64,000 nucleotides of DNA from the NCBI GenBank assembly GCA_041554195.1, contig JBFFMJ010000001.1, forward strand, positions 186,001-250,000, read 5' to 3'. The stretch comes from JAPHSX01 sp041554195. Its GTDB lineage: Bacteria; Pseudomonadota; Gammaproteobacteria; Thiohalomonadales; Thiohalomonadaceae. Both the position numbers and the translations under genes were made by a program. Shown here piece after piece: positions 61,748 to 64,000 of this stretch (its first letter is position 1; the number at the start of each line of letters is the position of its first letter). The notes beneath the pieces are model-generated. The model was given only the letters and a program-made list of their open reading frames with translations. It ran no database searches and was not told where the DNA came from.

Positions 61748-62941
61748 TTAGCCAGCCACGTTATTCCCACCGGGTTCCGCCTCATCCTCTTCCGGTTCGG
61801 CCATCGCCTCCAGGCTCAGGTTCATCGACGGTTTCGCGTCCTCTGACTTGCCACCCTTACCACTACCTTCTCCACCCTTCTCCGAGAGGGAGATCCGCAG
61901 ACGCAGGTTATTTGGAGAATCGGAGTTCTTCAAGGCCTCATCCAGATCAATATGACCCGATTTATAGAGCTTGAACATCGCCCCGTCAAAAGTCTGCATT
62001 CCCAGCATCTCTGACTTCTCCATCACCTCCTTAATCTGCGCAAAATCACCGCGTTTTATCAGCTCCTGGATGGTGGGAGAACCGAGCAATACCTCGACCG
62101 CCGCCTTGCGTTTACCATCAGTGGTGGCGACCAGGCGTTGTGAAACAAAGGCACGTATATTCGAGGAGATGTCCTGTAGTAGCTGCGGGCGACGCTCCTC
62201 GGGGAAGAAGTTGATAATACGGTCCAGCGCCTGATTGGCGTTATTGGCGTGCAGGGTAGAGATCGCCAGGTGGCCGGTCTCGGCAAAGGCCAGCGCATGC
62301 TCCATGGTTTCACGGTCCCGGATCTCGCCGATCAGGATCACATCCGGGGCCTGGCGCAGGGTATTTTTCAGTGCCTTCTCAAAGCTCTGGGTATCGACAC
62401 CGACCTCACGCTGGTTGACGATGCAGCGTTTGTGCGGATGAACAAACTCAATCGGATCTTCGATGGTGATGATATGACCGCCGTTGGGTGCATTACTGTT
62501 GCGGTGATCGATAAGCGCCGCCAGTGAAGTCGACTTACCCGAGCCGGTGCCGCCAACAAACAGCAGCAGGCCGCGTTTGGCCATAATCACCTCAGAGAGT
62601 ATTGGTGGCAAATCCAGATCCTTCATATTCGGGATCTCGGTCTTAATGTTGCGCACCACCATCGAGACCTCGTTGCGCTGGCGGAAAATATTGACACGAA
62701 AACGGCCAATACCCGACTCTGATATCGCCAGATTCATCTCCAATTCATGGGCGAATTCGTTGCATTGATCCTCGCTCATAATCGCCTCGGCGATCTCCAG
62801 CACACGACCCGGGGGCATCGACTCCTTCTCCAGCGGCTTCAACATACCGTGAAATTTGGCGGCGGGAGGGGCACCGGTGCTTAAGTAGAGATCAGAACCG
62901 TCTTTGGCTGCGAGGATACGCAGGTAGTCTTTAAATTCCAT
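61748..62941 (-). CDS. pilU: Type IV pilus retraction-type ATPase PilU
   Basis: 397 residues. FKDYLRILAAKDGSDLYLSTGAPPAAKFHG start, Walker A GGTGSGKST, Asp box and Walker B (GHIITIEDPIEFVHPHKRCIVNQREVGVDTQ; VILIGEIRDRETMEHALAFAETGHLAISTLHANNANQALDRI), and the C-terminal helix region. A C-terminal acidic tail (EPEEDEAEPGG) is as in PilU, and the length and pattern fit PilU more than PilT (about 345 residues). It assists PilT in retracting type IV pili (twitching). No pilT lies within the window. Confidence 0.94.
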   Translation of the reverse strand: MEFKDYLRILAAKDGSDLYLSTGAPPAAKFHGMLKPLEKESMPPGRVLEIAEAIMSEDQCNEFAHELEMNLAISESGIGRFRVNIFRQRNEVSMVVRNIKTEIPNMKDLDLPPILSEVIMAKRGLLLFVGGTGSGKSTSLAALIDHRNSNAPNGGHIITIEDPIEFVHPHKRCIVNQREVGVDTQSFEKALKNTLRQAPDVILIGEIRDRETMEHALAFAETGHLAISTLHANNANQALDRIINFFPEERRPQLLQDISSNIRAFVSQRLVATTDGKRKAAVEVLLGSPTIQELIKRGDFAQIKEVMEKSEMLGMQTFDGAMFKLYKSGHIDLDEALKNSDSPNNLRLRISLSEKGGEGSGKGGKSEDAKPSMNLSLEAMAEPEEDEAEPGGNNVAG

Positions 62942-63032
62942 ACTTTGTCTTTTATTTAGTGGGTGATCTGAAAAGGGAAAAATTGGGGTGATTCAAGATA
63001 AAATCAACCGCTGTATCCACAGGTGTTTCACA

Positions 63033-64000
63033 TTATTTTCCGGCACGTACCAGACCTCCCAGGCCAGCCTTTTCCAGGGCACGCCCCAGCTCCCGGCGAA
63101 TGGTCTGCGGATTGTCAGCCTGCAGCGCCCGCTTTAACAGGCTGCGGGCACGACGACGGCTAAAACTGCGGATCACCCACTTGATGCGGGGGAGACTGGA
63201 GGAGGCCATACTGAGGCTGTCCACCCCCATCCCCAGCATCAGCAACGCGGCCATCGGATCACCGGCCATCTCGCCGCAAATACTCACCGGAGTCTTCTGC
63301 CGCTTCGCGCCGTCAACAACGGCCTGTATGGCACGCAGCACCGAGGGGTGTAGCGCATCGTAGAGTTCGGCCACACGGGGGTTGTTACGGTCGACTGCCA
63401 GCAGGTACTGGGTCAGGTCATTGCTGCCGATGGAGAGAAAATCGGCACGTGCGGCCAGCTGATCGATTTGATAGATAATTGAAGGCACTTCCACCATCGC
63501 CCCGACAGGGGGAAGCGGCATATCATGCCCCTCTTCCAGTAGCTCCGCATGAGCACGAATAATCAATGCATTGGCATCGGCAAACTCATCCAATGTGGCG
63601 ATCATCGGCAACAGTAACTGCAGATTCCCCAGGCCCTCGTTAGCCTTAAGCATGGCGCGGATCTGAGTAAGAAAGATATCGGGATGGTCGAGGGTGATAC
63701 GGATGCCACGCCAGCCGAGAAAGGGGTTGTCCTCAACAATGGGGAAATAGGGCAAGGCCTTGTCTCCCCCCACATCGAGGGTGCGCATCGTCACCGGATT
63801 GGGGTAAAAAGACTCCAACACCTGTCGATAGAGCTTGCCCTGCGACTCCTCACCAGGGAAACGCTCGCGAATCATGAAGGGAAACTCGGTGCGGTAGAGC
63901 CCGACACCCTCAGCCCCGCTGTTCAAGGAGGGGGCGATATCAGAGACCAGACCGGTGTTGGCGTAGAGTGGAATACGGTAGCCGTCTTCACTTTCGGCAG
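63033..64000 (-). CDS. ptsP: Nitrogen-PTS phosphoenolpyruvate-protein phosphotransferase (partial, 3' end)
   Basis: The C-terminal 320 or so residues of an enzyme I family protein; the gene starts outside the window. RIPLYANTGLVSDIAPSLNSGAEGVGLYRTEFPFM, TLDVGGDKALPYFP, GWRGIRITLDHPDIFLTQIRAML (substrate-binding region), SIGSNDLTQYLLAVDRNNP and the catalytic Cys in VSICGEMAGDP are intact. Enzyme I-Ntr (PtsP) phosphorylates NPr and controls EIIANtr, which signals on nitrogen and potassium; its N-terminal GAF domain would lie outside. Classification as ptsP over ptsI rests on the YANTGL region and the C-terminal length. Confidence 0.9.
   Translation of the reverse strand, partial: AESEDGYRIPLYANTGLVSDIAPSLNSGAEGVGLYRTEFPFMIRERFPGEESQGKLYRQVLESFYPNPVTMRTLDVGGDKALPYFPIVEDNPFLGWRGIRITLDHPDIFLTQIRAMLKANEGLGNLQLLLPMIATLDEFADANALIIRAHAELLEEGHDMPLPPVGAMVEVPSIIYQIDQLAARADFLSIGSNDLTQYLLAVDRNNPRVAELYDALHPSVLRAIQAVVDGAKRQKTPVSICGEMAGDPMAALLMLGMGVDSLSMASSSLPRIKWVIRSFSRRRARSLLKRALQADNPQTIRRELGRALEKAGLGGLVRAGK

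Overview
The window is a stretch of chromosome from a Gammaproteobacterium of moderately high GC. Nearly every recognisable gene (argA with separate argE, pilU, ptsP, grxD, ilvD, long-form pstC/pstA, msrPQ, dam) is of gammaproteobacterial type. Two bacteriohemerythrins, b561 cytochromes, a di-haem peroxidase and many c-di-GMP proteins suggest a redox-active, perhaps microaerophilic, free-living bacterium; a relative of the sulfur-oxidising Chromatiales is my guess only. I see no rRNA, tRNA, CRISPR array, prophage or transposase gene.

Layout. 1-8.3 kb (mostly minus strand): two tandem cytochromes b561, the first running off the window and apparently fused to a c-type domain; a SPOR protein; monothiol glutaredoxin; an AsnB/AsnO-type amidotransferase; a BON lipoprotein; an orphan HyuB; a FadL-type porin. 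8.5-14.6 kb: a two-component system, then a di-haem peroxidase translationally coupled to a GGDEF-EAL protein. 14.8-19.1 kb: a RiPP metallophore-type operon (HvfA-like precursor with five Cys motifs, DUF692/MNIO enzyme, DUF2063 partner, DoxX) followed closely by the periplasmic methionine sulfoxide repair pair msrP-msrQ, with a REPIN-like double hairpin between them. 19.2-22.4 kb: sodB, argD, argF, a SET protein.

22.5-40.1 kb holds the phosphate locus in two parts, all minus strand: pstC-pstA-pstB-phoU, and phoB-phoR-pstS about 7 kb away. Pho boxes with correctly spaced -10 elements precede pstC, pstS and phoB; a fourth precedes a PstS-OmpA fusion gene at 46.4-47.7 kb. The 7 kb between the halves holds accessory genes: a hemerythrin behind a nested inverted repeat, two 5'-truncated gene remnants abutting at one point, a metallopeptidase, a tandem pair of small paralogues of unknown function, a spermidine-synthase-like protein, and a thioredoxin/DsbD-like membrane protein.

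40.3-46.4 kb carries signalling genes: a haem-sensor GGDEF-EAL protein, then an AT-richer group (LuxR-type regulator, double-HD HD-GYP protein, second hemerythrin) that looks acquired. 47.9-53.2 kb is an envelope export operon: TetR regulator with a double palindromic operator, RND/MMPL transporter, LolA-like periplasmic protein and outer-membrane protein. 53.2-55.8 kb encodes a coupled RLAN/RimK-type ATP-grasp ligase and a GNAT-C39 peptidase protein, a pair predicted to make or modify a peptide. The rest is argE, argA, dam, an EAL-HDOD protein, a secreted PPC-domain protein, pilU and the 3' end of ptsP.
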